NCBI GenBank assembly: GCA_016714905.1
Contig: JADKBW010000001.1
Span: 186,001 to 250,000 of the forward strand
Direction of reading: 5' to 3'
DNA: 64,000 nucleotides
Source of the DNA: Flavobacterium sp.
Lineage (GTDB): Bacteria; Bacteroidota; Bacteroidia; Flavobacteriales; Flavobacteriaceae
This document shows positions 28,165-37,250 of the stretch, piece by piece. Numbering within the stretch: position 1 is the stretch's first letter; the number at the start of each line of letters is the position of its first letter. Position numbers and translations under genes: made by a program. Under the pieces are notes generated by a model. It was not told the origin of the DNA. It did no database searches and was given only the letters and a program-made list of their open reading frames with translations.

Positions 28165-28269
28165 TTTTTCTATTTTTTTAAAGCTTCTTTTGTTCAGAAT
28201 TTAATTCTACTAAAACACTAACGAAGCGAAATTCAATTAATTAAAAAAGTTGTTGTTATTTAGGACGTC

Positions 28270-28346
28270 TAGCCCTGATGGCAACGGCATCCTTTTGTGC
28301 GGTTGTTCAGCACAAAAGATATAGTGAACAGCAGGAAGTTGCTCCT
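28270..28346 (+). repeat. dispersed palindromic element, copy A
   Basis: TAGCCCTGATGGCAACGGCATCC, then TTTTGTGC / GCACAAAA (8-bp stem, 28293-28300 and 28310-28317, 9-base loop), then GATATAGTGAACAGCAGGAA and TGCTCC. It fills the gap between the hmgA stop and the hppD start. Confidence 0.75.
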
Positions 28347-28351
28347 TTTAA

Positions 28352-29509
28352 TTATTCCACCCAAGATTTATAATATTTCCCATCGTCTATTCCCATTGCT
28401 TCTTCTGTTACCATTAAAGGACGGAATGTATCAACCATTACGGCTAATTCTTGCGTTTCGGTTTGACCGATACTGCGTTCCATAGCTCCTGGTGCTGGAC
28501 CATGAGGAATGCCTTTGGGGTGCAATGTAATATGACCTTGTTCGATGTTGTTTCGCGACATGAAATCGCCATCCACATAATATAAAACCTCATCACTGTC
28601 GATGTTGCTATGGTTATAGGGCGCTGGGATTGCCTTTGGATGGTAATCGTACAATCGAGGCACAAAAGAGCACACGACGAAAGTCGCTGTTTCAAAAGTT
28701 TGATGCACTGGTGGCGGTTGGTGAACACGTCCGGTAATTGGTTCAAAATTATGAATTGAGAATCCGTAAGGAAAATTATAGCCATCCCAACCAACAACGT
28801 CAAAAGGGTGCGTTGCATAGACTACTTCGTGAATCATTCCCTCTTTCTTGATCTTGATGAGAAAATCACCTTTTTCGTCATATGTCTCTAGTTCTGTAGG
28901 CAACTTAAAATCTCGCTCGCAAAACGGCGCATGTTCAAGGTGTTGTCCAGATTCGTTTTTATAGCGTTTCGGTGTATAAAACGGCGCGAAAGACTCTACA
29001 TAAAACAAGCGGTTTTCGACAGAATCAAATTCAATCTGGTAAATCATCCCACGAGGAATAATTAGGTAATCTCCGTACTCAAATGGAATATTCCCCATCA
29101 TCGTTCGTAATTTCCCTTTGCCTTTATGAATGAAAATCATTTCGTCTGCATCTGCATTCTTATAGAAATAATTGGTAAGCGATTGTTGTGGAGCCGCTAA
29201 TCCGATTGTACAATCACCATTGACCAACATCGGCTTTCTGCTTTCAAGAAAATCAGCATTTGGTTTTAATTCAAATCCTTTTAGCAATAATGATTTTATG
29301 TTTTTATTTATGGCGATTTTTGGCTCAACAGAATACGATTTTACTATTTCCTTGACTTGAGTTGGGCGGTGAACATGATATAGGTTAGAAGAATGTCCGT
29401 TAAACCCCTCTGTCCCGAATAGTTGTTCGTAGTAAAAACCTCCGTTTGGCTTTTCGAACTGTACGTGTCTCTTGCTGGGAAAATTGCCGAGTTTATGATA
29501 TATAGGCAT
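28352..29509 (-). CDS. hmgA: homogentisate 1,2-dioxygenase
   Basis: Opens the ring of homogentisate to maleylacetoacetate. The length is 385 residues, typical of the shorter bacterial form. A cupin-type fold is suggested by 'DEMIFIHKGKGKLRTMMG' and 'GDYLIIPRGMIYQIEF'. The iron-site region is 'LHPKGIPHGPAPGAMERSIG', which holds a ligand His. Next in the pathway would be maleylacetoacetate isomerase and fumarylacetoacetase, neither of which is in the window. Upstream of hppD. Confidence 0.93.
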   Translation of the reverse strand: MPIYHKLGNFPSKRHVQFEKPNGGFYYEQLFGTEGFNGHSSNLYHVHRPTQVKEIVKSYSVEPKIAINKNIKSLLLKGFELKPNADFLESRKPMLVNGDCTIGLAAPQQSLTNYFYKNADADEMIFIHKGKGKLRTMMGNIPFEYGDYLIIPRGMIYQIEFDSVENRLFYVESFAPFYTPKRYKNESGQHLEHAPFCERDFKLPTELETYDEKGDFLIKIKKEGMIHEVVYATHPFDVVGWDGYNFPYGFSIHNFEPITGRVHQPPPVHQTFETATFVVCSFVPRLYDYHPKAIPAPYNHSNIDSDEVLYYVDGDFMSRNNIEQGHITLHPKGIPHGPAPGAMERSIGQTETQELAVMVDTFRPLMVTEEAMGIDDGKYYKSWVE

Positions 29510-29536
29510 GATTTAAAATTTTATAGTTATGATGAG

Positions 29537-29653
29537 TTAATTAACTGCTTTAACGCTATCCATCATTCTGGATTTCTCTTCATAAGAAAATGCAGATACT
29601 CTTTTAAACCAATCCAATTTGTTTTCATAAGTGTGAGCTTTATTTGTTATAGG
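29537..29653 (-). pseudogene. possible remnant or frameshifted small gene
   Basis: A 38-codon open stretch without a start codon, ending at TAA (29537). Its translation looks protein-like: 'AHTYENKLDWFKRVSAF', then 'SYEEKSRMMDSVKAVN'. A further frame upstream (GDAISD...) would join it if one base were added near 29654. No family is recognised. It lies just upstream of hmgA on the same strand and may be a short gene with an indel, a remnant, or chance. The rest of 29510-29832 holds only the terminator at 29774-29814. Confidence 0.25.
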
Positions 29654-29773
29654 TCACTTATGGCATCGCCTTTTTCTTAAATGAAACTTAAACTTAAGGC
29701 AATTTCACAGTAACAAATATCGTAAAAAAACCTTTTTTAATGATAATATCGAAAGGATATTTTTTGTGTAATA

Positions 29774-29814
29774 AAAAAAGGCACTTTTAGTAATAATGTA
29801 CTAAAAGTGCCTTT
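29774..29814 (-). terminator. intrinsic terminator of the amino acid permease gene
   Basis: AAAAAGGCACTTTTAGTA / TACTAAAAGTGCCTTTT, a 17-bp stem with a 6-base loop, 19 bases beyond the permease stop (29833). Confidence 0.85.
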
Positions 29815-29832
29815 TGCCACGTTCTAAAAATT

Positions 29833-31326
29833 CTATTCTTCAGGATTGTTTAATTTACTGTGTTTCTTGCCATAAAAAAAGTAGATTACTAATCCAATTG
29901 CAAGCCAAAGCAACAATCTTAGCCAGTTGGTCCAACCTAGGCCATAAATCATTGCCAAACAAACAACAATACCAAGAATTGGAACTAAAGGAACGAATGG
30001 CGTCTTAAATTCACGTTTCATGTCCGGTTCTGTTTTTCGTAAAACAATAACAGAAAAACAAACTAGTATGAAAGCGAATAGTGTTCCAATACTTGTCATA
30101 TCTCCCACAATATCTCCAGGAATAAATGCTGCGAATAGTCCGACAATTACAAGAATTGCTAAATTAGCTTTATATGGTGTTTTATATTTTGGATGTAAAT
30201 CTCCGAAGGCTTTTGGCAACAAACCGTCTTTCCCCATTGCGTAAAAAACACGTGATTGACCTAACAACATCACTAAAATTACAGAAGAAAATCCTGCAAG
30301 AATGGCTACAGTTACAAACTGTGCCAACCACTCATATCCAATCATATACTTATTAATTGCAAATGCAACAGAAGCTTCTTTACCACCTGTTCTAAAATCT
30401 TCAACAGTTGCTACTCCAGTTAAAACATGGGCAAACAAAATATAAAGAATGGTACAAATCGCAAGTGATCCTAATATCCCTATCGGCATGTCACGTTTCG
30501 GATTTTTGGTTTCTTGAGCTGCAGTGCTCACGGCGTCGAAACCAATAAATGCAAAAAACACCGTTCCTGCGGCACCAAGTATCCCCATAATTCCGCCGTA
30601 ATGATGGCCAATCCCTTGATCATCAGTATAAGTTCCAACTTCTGGAATATATGGTGTGTGATTAACCGGATTGATAAAATGCCAACCCAAAACGATAATT
30701 AAAACTACAATTGTTACTTTGACGACAACTATTAATCCGTTGACAAAAGCTGATTCTTGTGTTCCCTTTATAAGGAGTAAGCTTATAACTCCTACTATAA
30801 AGAGTGCAGGCAAATTAATAATCCCTTGTTGTAGTATCTCTTGTGTGTTTGGATCTATGATTTTTTGAAAAGGGGAATGACATAAGGAATATGGGATTGG
30901 ACTCATATGAAGCACATTGGTCAACAGATTGTTGAGATATTCACTCCACGCAATTCCAACCGTGGCGGCTCCGACAGCATATTCTAAAATTAAATCCCAA
31001 CCGATTATCCATGCTAAAAGTTCACCCATCGTAGCATAAGTATACGTATACGCACTACCTGAAATGGGAATTGAAGAGGAAAGTTCAGCATAACATAATC
31101 CTGCTAAAGCACAACCAACAGCAGCCACAATAAAACCGATTGTAACTGACGGACCCGCATTTTGAGCTGCGGCAGTTGCTGTTCGTACAAATAATCCAGC
31201 ACCAATAATAGCACCTATTCCTAAAGCGACTAACGACCAAGCTGTCAATGTTCTTTTTAATCCTTTTTCAGATTCTGTGGCTTCAGCAAGCAAAAGCGAG
31301 ATAGATTTTTTCTTCCAAATAGACAT
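29833..31326 (-). CDS. APC-superfamily amino acid permease
   Basis: 497 residues with about 12 transmembrane helices. The N-terminal cytosolic part is followed by 'LVALGIGAIIGAGLFVRTA', the substrate-binding glycine-rich helix 1 of the APC family, and 'FIGFDAVSTAAQETKNPKRD', the conserved helix 6 and loop. Closest in style to cationic amino acid or broad-range transporters; the substrate is not certain. Neighbouring Trp/Tyr catabolic genes make an aromatic or general amino acid substrate possible. Monocistronic. Confidence 0.88.
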   Translation of the reverse strand: MSIWKKKSISLLLAEATESEKGLKRTLTAWSLVALGIGAIIGAGLFVRTATAAAQNAGPSVTIGFIVAAVGCALAGLCYAELSSSIPISGSAYTYTYATMGELLAWIIGWDLILEYAVGAATVGIAWSEYLNNLLTNVLHMSPIPYSLCHSPFQKIIDPNTQEILQQGIINLPALFIVGVISLLLIKGTQESAFVNGLIVVVKVTIVVLIIVLGWHFINPVNHTPYIPEVGTYTDDQGIGHHYGGIMGILGAAGTVFFAFIGFDAVSTAAQETKNPKRDMPIGILGSLAICTILYILFAHVLTGVATVEDFRTGGKEASVAFAINKYMIGYEWLAQFVTVAILAGFSSVILVMLLGQSRVFYAMGKDGLLPKAFGDLHPKYKTPYKANLAILVIVGLFAAFIPGDIVGDMTSIGTLFAFILVCFSVIVLRKTEPDMKREFKTPFVPLVPILGIVVCLAMIYGLGWTNWLRLLLWLAIGLVIYFFYGKKHSKLNNPEE

Positions 31327-31410
31327 AGTTACTATTTTAATAATTTATAGAATTTCAAATATATTATTTTTTCGACAACATCAAACATAAATTTTGAATG
31401 TTGCTAATCC

Positions 31411-33619
31411 TTAAAACCAAAATCCTACACTAAACCACGCAAATCCTTTGTTCGTTTCTGGTGACCAAGAATATTTAAATTCGACTGGGCCTAGTAGTGA
31501 CTCCAATCCATAACCAGCGGCATATCCTGAATAACTAATTCTTGAAATCCAATCAGAGGTTTCGAAAAGATTATTTTTGATATTGGCAAAATTTGCTGAA
31601 AAATTGATGTGGTTCTTCCTGTAAAATTCATAGTCAATAGTGACGTCGTTTTTTATATAACTATCTCCTGAAAGGCTTAAAAAATCATAACCATAAAATG
31701 GTTTGAAATTATTTATCGGAGTAAAGCCGTAACCTCCCAAAACAAAATCAAAAAAATGAACGCTTTCGTTTCCAAAGGTAAACCCCATTTCAGTCTGCAT
31801 TTTTAAAGTTGTTTTTTCGAAAATAGTTCTTGCAAATCCAATATCTCCTTTAGCTATAGAGAATTCATTAAATTGCTTTGTATAATCAGAAGAATACAAA
31901 TAAGATTGTACATCACCGAAAAAATACCAACCTCGTTTTGGAAAGAACTTATTATCTAATGCATCATATTTTAAGTAGCCAACAAAACTTAAGTAATTAC
32001 TCCTTTCAAAATCCGAATTAGTTGCGTTAAGCGTTGCAGAACTAATGTCTACGTGTTTATGCTCAATTCCACCGCCAACGAGAAATTTCTGTATAAAAAT
32101 GGTTTGCATGTAGAATTGGTTTGTGAATTCTGCATAATCTAAATTTAAACTTCTAATCCCGAGTTGTCTAAGCAACTCACCATCGTTAAAGTCTGTTTCA
32201 ACATTTCGATTAAATCGATTATACTTTGATTTAACACCAAAGCTCCAATAAAAACCATTGTCAACGTAATAATCAAAATTATAGCGCACATTATCCCCAA
32301 TGACAAAATCCAATGAAGTGATGTCGTTTCTGAAAACACTGTTCTTTTGTGTAAAGTTGACTAGTGCTCCTGTTTTGAACAAATCGTCATAATGGAGCGC
32401 AAATTTTAGAAATGTCTTTGTTGAATTTTCCGTTAAGTTTAACACCAAATCATCTTGATCATTGTTTTTTTCAAATTGATAACTAATCGCACTGAAATTT
32501 TGAGTTGAGGACAAGTTATCAATTCCTTGTTGAATGTCATGATAGGTAGCTTTAGAGTTTTGTTTCATTCTAAGCTTTCCAAGAACATATGCTCTGGTAT
32601 ACTTTTGTAGTGGATTAATTACAATATTCTGAAGTCTTAAAGTATCTGTCTTAACCTTAATTCCAGTCGATTTATCCATTCTTGTAGAGTCAACTAATTT
32701 TTTGATTGCTTCATACTGAGCAAATGCTGCTTCTTCGCCTTTCTTGATTATTTCTTGACCATCGTCAAACGAAATAACACCATAATCGTTAATGTCAGGT
32801 TTAATGTATATATCAGTAAGCGCAATCTTTTGCTTCATTTTTTCAATCATCTGCAGATTGGTTATTTGCACTAAAATTCGTGTCGCTTCTTTCAATGATT
32901 TTCTGTCTTTCAGGTCATCTTGAACATCAACCCGATAATAACATCTGCTCCTAGTTTTTTAATTCCTCCACTGGAAAATTATTTGTTACGCCTCCGTCAA
33001 CTAAGAGCTTCCCGTCGATTTCGATCGGAGAAAACAACGTCGGAAATGCGCCACTAGCCAACATGGCTCGAGCTAAATAACCTTTATTCAACAACACTTC
33101 TTCACCGGTTTCAATGTCGGTTGCGATACATAAGAATGGAATTGGTAATTGATTGAAGTCGCGAACGTGTCGAACACTATAAGTGAGTTTATTTAATAAA
33201 TTGTAGTTATATAGTCCTTTTGAGAGTGATGTTGGAACGCCAATCTTCAACTTTTTGAAAGGTAAAGTAAACGCATACATTTCATCATTTCTCTTTTCAT
33301 AGAAGTTCTTAGATGATCTAGCAACATAATCGCTGAGCAAGGCATCAAAATCGGTAGCCCTAAATATAGAGTCTATTTGCCGTGCCTTATAACCAGAAGC
33401 ATACAATCCGCCAATAACCGCACCCATGCTAGTTCCTCCAATATAGTCGATTTTTACACCCGCCTGTTCTAGCACTTTCAAAACGCCAATATGAGCGAAT
33501 CCTTTCGCTCCGCCACCACTAAGAACCAAACCAATTTTTGGTTTCTTCGTTTCGAGCTCTTGCGAAAACAAATTCACTATCGTAAAAAATGCCATAAAGA
33601 GGACAGCAATTTTTTTCAT
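31411..33619 (-). CDS. patatin-like phospholipase fused to an outer-membrane barrel (two frameshifts)
   Basis: Start ATG at 33619 gives signal peptide 'MKKIAVLFMAFFTIVNLFSQ'. The patatin domain shows the oxyanion motif 'LSGGGAKGFAHIGVL', nucleophile 'GGTSMGAVIGG' and catalytic Asp in 'LVDGGVTNNFP'. The C-terminal half is a POTRA plus BamA-type barrel ending '...FSVGFWF', a type V secretion-like (PlpD-type) layout. The domains lie in different frames (33619-32951 and 32895-31411). Adding one A near 32955-32960 and one G near 32932-32934 restores 'KKLGADVIIGVDVQDDLKD' and a 736-residue protein. Two errors within 30 bases. UvrC ends 10 bases upstream. Confidence 0.87.
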
Positions 33620-33629
33620 GAAACGTCTA

Positions 33630-35427
33630 CTAGTTAGTTGTTTTGTAAAAGTCGGTAATTTTTTTTGCTTTTGATGCGCCCACAACGGCAGAAATTTGAA
33701 TTTCAGTTGCTAATTTTAATCTTTTAACACTTTTGAAATGTTTAATTAATACCAACATGGTTTTTTCTCCAATTCCAGGAATGCTTTCTATTGAAGAATT
33801 TAAAGCCGTCTGACTTCGTTTGTCTCTGTGAAAGGTGATTCCAAAGCGATGCGCCTCGTTTCGTAAATATTGAATAACCTTGAGTGTTTCCGACTTCTTA
33901 TCCAAATACAAAGGCGCAGAATCTCCTGGATAAAACAACTCTTCTAAACGTTTTGCTATTCCGACAATGGCTATTTTACCGCGCAACTCCAATGCGTCAA
34001 TACTTTTTAGGGCCGATGACAATTGCCCTTTTCCACCATCAATAATAATCAGTTGAGGCAAAGGTTGGTTTTCGTCGAGCATTCTTTTATAACGTCGGTA
34101 AACCACTTCTTCCATCGATGCAAAATCGTTCGGTCCTTCAACGGATTTGATATTAAAATGGCGATAGTCTTTTTTACTTGGTTTTCCGTCTTTAAAAACC
34201 ACACATGCTGCTACTGGGTTTGTTCCTTGAATGTTTGAGTTGTCAAAGCACTCAATATGGCGTGGTTCTATTTGTAATCTCAAATCTTTTTGCATTTGCG
34301 CCATAATGCGATTGGTGTGACGATCCGGATCAACGATTTGCAATTGCTTGAGTTGCTCTATTCTGTAATACTTGGCATTTCGGATAGACAATTCGAGTAA
34401 TTCTTTCTTATCGCCTAATTGCGGCACGGTCACTTTTAGCATTTCACCGACCTCAACTTCAAAAGGAGCAATAATTTCTTTAGAAAGCAATTGGAACCTT
34501 TCCCGCAATTCAATAATCGCCAAAGTCAACAATTCTTGATCTGTTTCTTCTAACTTCTTCTTGATTTCCATGGTATGTGAACGGATAATCGAACCATGGG
34601 CAATCTGAAGAAAATTGATGTATGCGGCACCTTCATCCGAAACAATGGAGAACACATCGATGTTGGTGATTTTTGGACTGACAATCGTAGAGCGCGATTG
34701 GTAATTCTCAAGCACTTCTATCTTTTCTTTTATTTTGTGCGCTTCTTCAAACTGCATTTTCGATGCAAAATCCTTCATTTTTGTTTTGAAATCTCGCATG
34801 CTTTCTTTGAAGTTTCCCTTTCAAAATTTCACGAATGGCATTGACCTGTGTTTGGTAATTTTCGAATGACTCATGGCCTTCGCACGGCCCTTTACAATTG
34901 CCGATGTGGTATTCTAAACAAACTTTAAACTTCCCGTTTTTGATATTCGTTGCACTTAAATCGAAATTGCAATTGCGTAAAGGATACAATTCTTTAATCA
35001 TATCTAAAATTGTAGAAACTGTTTTAAAACTAGTATAGGGTCCGAAATACTCTGATCCGTCCTTGACCATTCTTCTGGTAGAAAAAACTCGAGGAAACGG
35101 TTCGTTCTTGATGCATATCCATGGGTAACTTTTGTCGTCACGCAACATGACATTATAACGCGGCTGCAATTTTTTGATGAGATTATTCTCGAGCAAAAGT
35201 GCATCTGATTCGGTGGCAACCACAATATGTTTTATGGTTACAATTTTTCTAACCAAAACGTTTGTTTTAGCTGTGTCGTGGATTTTGTTGAAGTAGGACG
35301 AGACTCTTTTCTTAAGATTTTTCGCCTTGCCCACATATAAAATCTTGTCTTCTTTGTCGTAATACTGATACACTCCCGGATTGTCTGGAAGTGATTGTAT
35401 TTGAAGTCCGAGCGATGGATTATTCAT
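33630..35427 (-). CDS. uvrC: excinuclease ABC subunit C (frameshifted)
   Basis: Makes both incisions in nucleotide excision repair. The N-terminal GIY-YIG nuclease 'PGVYQYYDKEDKILYVGKAK' is complete, followed by 'PLRNCNFDL' and a UVR motif 'KMQFEEAHKIKEKIEVLENY'. The RNase-H-like domain 'IECFDNSNIQGTNPVAACVV' and helix-hairpin-helix 'SIPGIGEKTMLVLIKHF' follow. The frame changes near 34812-34825; removing one A from the run there joins 'EILKGNFKESMRDFKTK' and gives 598 residues. Divergent from the 5-formyl-THF cyclo-ligase gene. Confidence 0.93.
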
Positions 35428-35460
35428 TTAATGAAGTGGCGTTTGCAGTACAAAAATAGT

Positions 35461-35510
35461 GTATTAATTGATAATTAATAATGAACAATTAATAATGAAT
35501 AGTTGGCGAT
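35461..35510 (+). repeat. short AT-rich direct repeats in the uvrC upstream region
   Basis: The unit AATTAATAATGAA is repeated (about 35475 and 35489), preceded by the related AATTGATAATTAATAATG. The repeats lie in the spacer between the divergent uvrC and 5-formyl-THF cyclo-ligase genes and may overlap both promoters. Confidence 0.5.
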
Positions 35511-35526
35511 TAATTACTTTTACATC

Positions 35527-36090
35527 ATGACCAAAAAAGAACTCAGAATCAAATACCAGCAATTGAGAAACTTACTTTCTAACAATGATGTTGAGGGAAT
35601 GAGTTTGGAAATTGCAAACCAATTGGTAAAAATGCCGATTTGGGAGAAAAAATATTTCCATGTTTTTTTGCCGATTGTCGAAAAGAAAGAAATTGATACG
35701 GAATTTATACTACATGTATTGGCAGGCAAAGACAAAGAAATTGTGGTTTCAAAAAGCGATTTTGATTGTATTGGCATGACACATTTTTTGTTGACCGATG
35801 CTACAAAATTTAAAAAAAATCATTATGGTGTTTCGGAACCTGTTGATGGATTGATAGTTCCTGTTGAAAAAATTGATGTGGTTTTCGTTCCGCTTTTGGC
35901 ATTTGACAAATTTGGAAATCGGGTCGGTTACGGCAAAGGGTTTTATGATATTTTCTTGCGTGAATGCCGTCCAGATGCACTAAAGATTGGTTTCTCTTTT
36001 TTTGAAGCGGAAGAAGAAATTGAAGACGTTTTTGAAAAAGACATTAAATTGGATTATTGTATTACCCCAAAAGCTGTTTACAAATTCTGA
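35527..36090 (+). CDS. 5-formyltetrahydrofolate cyclo-ligase
   Basis: ATP-dependent conversion of 5-formyl-THF to 5,10-methenyl-THF. 187 residues from the ATG at 35527, 'MTKKELRIKYQQLRNLLS'; the further upstream ATG at 35503 is rejected because it adds residues outside the family. The signature 'FDKFGNRVGYGKGFYDIFL' binds ATP and folate. A degenerate -7 box TACTTTTA ends only 7 bases before the ATG, so the mRNA may be nearly leaderless. Followed by palindromic element copy B. Confidence 0.92.
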   Translation: MTKKELRIKYQQLRNLLSNNDVEGMSLEIANQLVKMPIWEKKYFHVFLPIVEKKEIDTEFILHVLAGKDKEIVVSKSDFDCIGMTHFLLTDATKFKKNHYGVSEPVDGLIVPVEKIDVVFVPLLAFDKFGNRVGYGKGFYDIFLRECRPDALKIGFSFFEAEEEIEDVFEKDIKLDYCITPKAVYKF

Positions 36091-36093
36091 TGC

Positions 36094-36172
36094 CTAGCCC
36101 TGATGGCAATGGCATCCTTTTGTGGCGGCGTTCGACACAAAAGATAGAATGGACAGCAGGAAGTTGCTCCTA
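36094..36172 (+). repeat. dispersed palindromic element, copy B
   Basis: TAGCCCTGATGGCAATGGCATCC, stem CTTTTGTG / CACAAAAG (36117-36124 and 36136-36143), then ATAGAATGGACAGCAGGAA and TTGCTCC. It sits between the convergent cyclo-ligase and lspA stops. Confidence 0.75.
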
Positions 36173-36176
36173 AAAA

Positions 36177-36776
36177 TTAGTCTTTGTGAAACGCTTTTTT
36201 ATTGAAGACAATTAAAATTCCTACTCCAGTAGAGATTGCCATGTCTGCCACATTAAAAATCGCATTAAAGAAAGTGAAAGGTTTTCCGCCTAAAAACGGC
36301 ACCCATTCTGGCATGGGATAATCTTGTATGAAAGGGAAATACAGCATGTCGACCACTTTTCCGTGGAAAACTTTACCATAAGGTTTTTCTGAAAATAATG
36401 TCGCTAAATGATTGTGACTGTCGTCGAAAACAATGCCGTAAAAAACCGAATCGATAATGTTTCCAAATGCACCAGCTAAGATCAAAGCAATGGCAACGAT
36501 AAGATACGTTGAGCTATTCTTTTGTACCGAATCCCACAACCAGTAACCAATTGCGGTCACGGCAAAAAGCCTAAAAACGGTTAGAAATAATTTTCCGTAA
36601 GTTCCGGGAATTTCTGTTCCCCACGCCATGCCTTCGTTTTCGATAAACAAAATTTTAAACCAACTAAAAACGTTGACTTCTTCTCCCAATACAAAATTGG
36701 TTTTGATGTAAATTTTGGAAAGTTGATCTACTAATAAAATAATGAAAATCAGAAGATAGGCGTTTCGTAATGACAT
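36177..36776 (-). CDS. lspA: lipoprotein signal peptidase (signal peptidase II)
   Basis: Membrane aspartyl protease that cleaves prolipoproteins. 199 residues with four predicted helices. Catalytic aspartates are in 'FGNIIDSVFYG' and 'AIFNVADMAISTGVG'; 'NEGMAWG' stands in for the usual NxGxAFS motif. It follows the DksA-like gene on the same strand, with a terminator between them, the order commonly seen in flavobacteria (ileS, dksA-like, lspA). Confidence 0.93.
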   Translation of the reverse strand: MSLRNAYLLIFIILLVDQLSKIYIKTNFVLGEEVNVFSWFKILFIENEGMAWGTEIPGTYGKLFLTVFRLFAVTAIGYWLWDSVQKNSSTYLIVAIALILAGAFGNIIDSVFYGIVFDDSHNHLATLFSEKPYGKVFHGKVVDMLYFPFIQDYPMPEWVPFLGGKPFTFFNAIFNVADMAISTGVGILIVFNKKAFHKD

Positions 36777-36820
36777 TTTTAGATTTTTATTGGCGCAAAA
36801 ATAGATTATTTTCTAAAAAA

Positions 36821-36840
36821 AACGCTCCCAATGGAGCGTT
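36821..36840 (-). terminator. intrinsic terminator after the DksA-like gene
   Basis: AACGCTCC / GGAGCGTT stem with a 4-base loop, followed on the minus strand by an 8-T run, 23 bases past the stop at 36863. Confidence 0.8.
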
Positions 36841-36862
36841 AATTTATCGTATCATTTTGCTA

Positions 36863-37243
36863 TTAGCGTTGCATGTTTTTAGCTTCGATACTCATCGTAG
36901 CGTGAGGCACAATCATCAAGCGTTCTTTGCTGATTAATTTACCGGTTACTTTGCAAACACCATACGTTTTGTTCTCTACACGGAAAAGTGCATTTTTCAA
37001 ATCGCGTATGAATTTTTCTTGGCGAATAGCCAATTGTGAGTTTGCTTCTTTCGACATGGTTTCGCTTCCTTCTTCGAATGCTTTAAAGGTCGGTGACGTA
37101 TCGTCGGTTCCGTTGTTTAAGTCATTCATATACGCACTCTTTATTAAATCTAAATCGGATTGTGCTTTGCTAATTTTTTTTAAAATCAATTCTTTGAACT
37201 CTGCTAAGTCAGCGTCTGAGTATCTTGCAATTTCATCTACCAT
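36863..37243 (-). CDS. DksA/TraR-family RNA polymerase-binding regulator with degenerate zinc site
   Basis: 126 residues. The N-terminal coiled coil ('DADLAEFKELILKKISKAQSDL') is followed by the globular zinc-finger fold 'NKTYGVCKVTGKLISKERL' and 'VPHATMSIEAKN'. Only one cysteine (C97) remains of the usual four, so it probably does not bind zinc. DksA-family proteins enter the RNA polymerase secondary channel and tune stringent-response transcription; that role is inferred. It begins 7 bases after the ileS stop and precedes lspA. Confidence 0.88.
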   Translation of the reverse strand: MVDEIARYSDADLAEFKELILKKISKAQSDLDLIKSAYMNDLNNGTDDTSPTFKAFEEGSETMSKEANSQLAIRQEKFIRDLKNALFRVENKTYGVCKVTGKLISKERLMIVPHATMSIEAKNMQR

Positions 37244-37250
37244 GTTCTTC

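Noticed and set aside
28444..28818. Second minus-strand frame inside hmgA
   Set aside because: It is an out-of-frame shadow of hmgA, and the hmgA frame is full length.
35461..35515. AT-rich repeats before the cyclo-ligase gene as a replication origin
   Set aside because: No DnaA-box cluster or dnaA gene is nearby, and such AATTAATAATGA repeats are short and AT-biased by composition.
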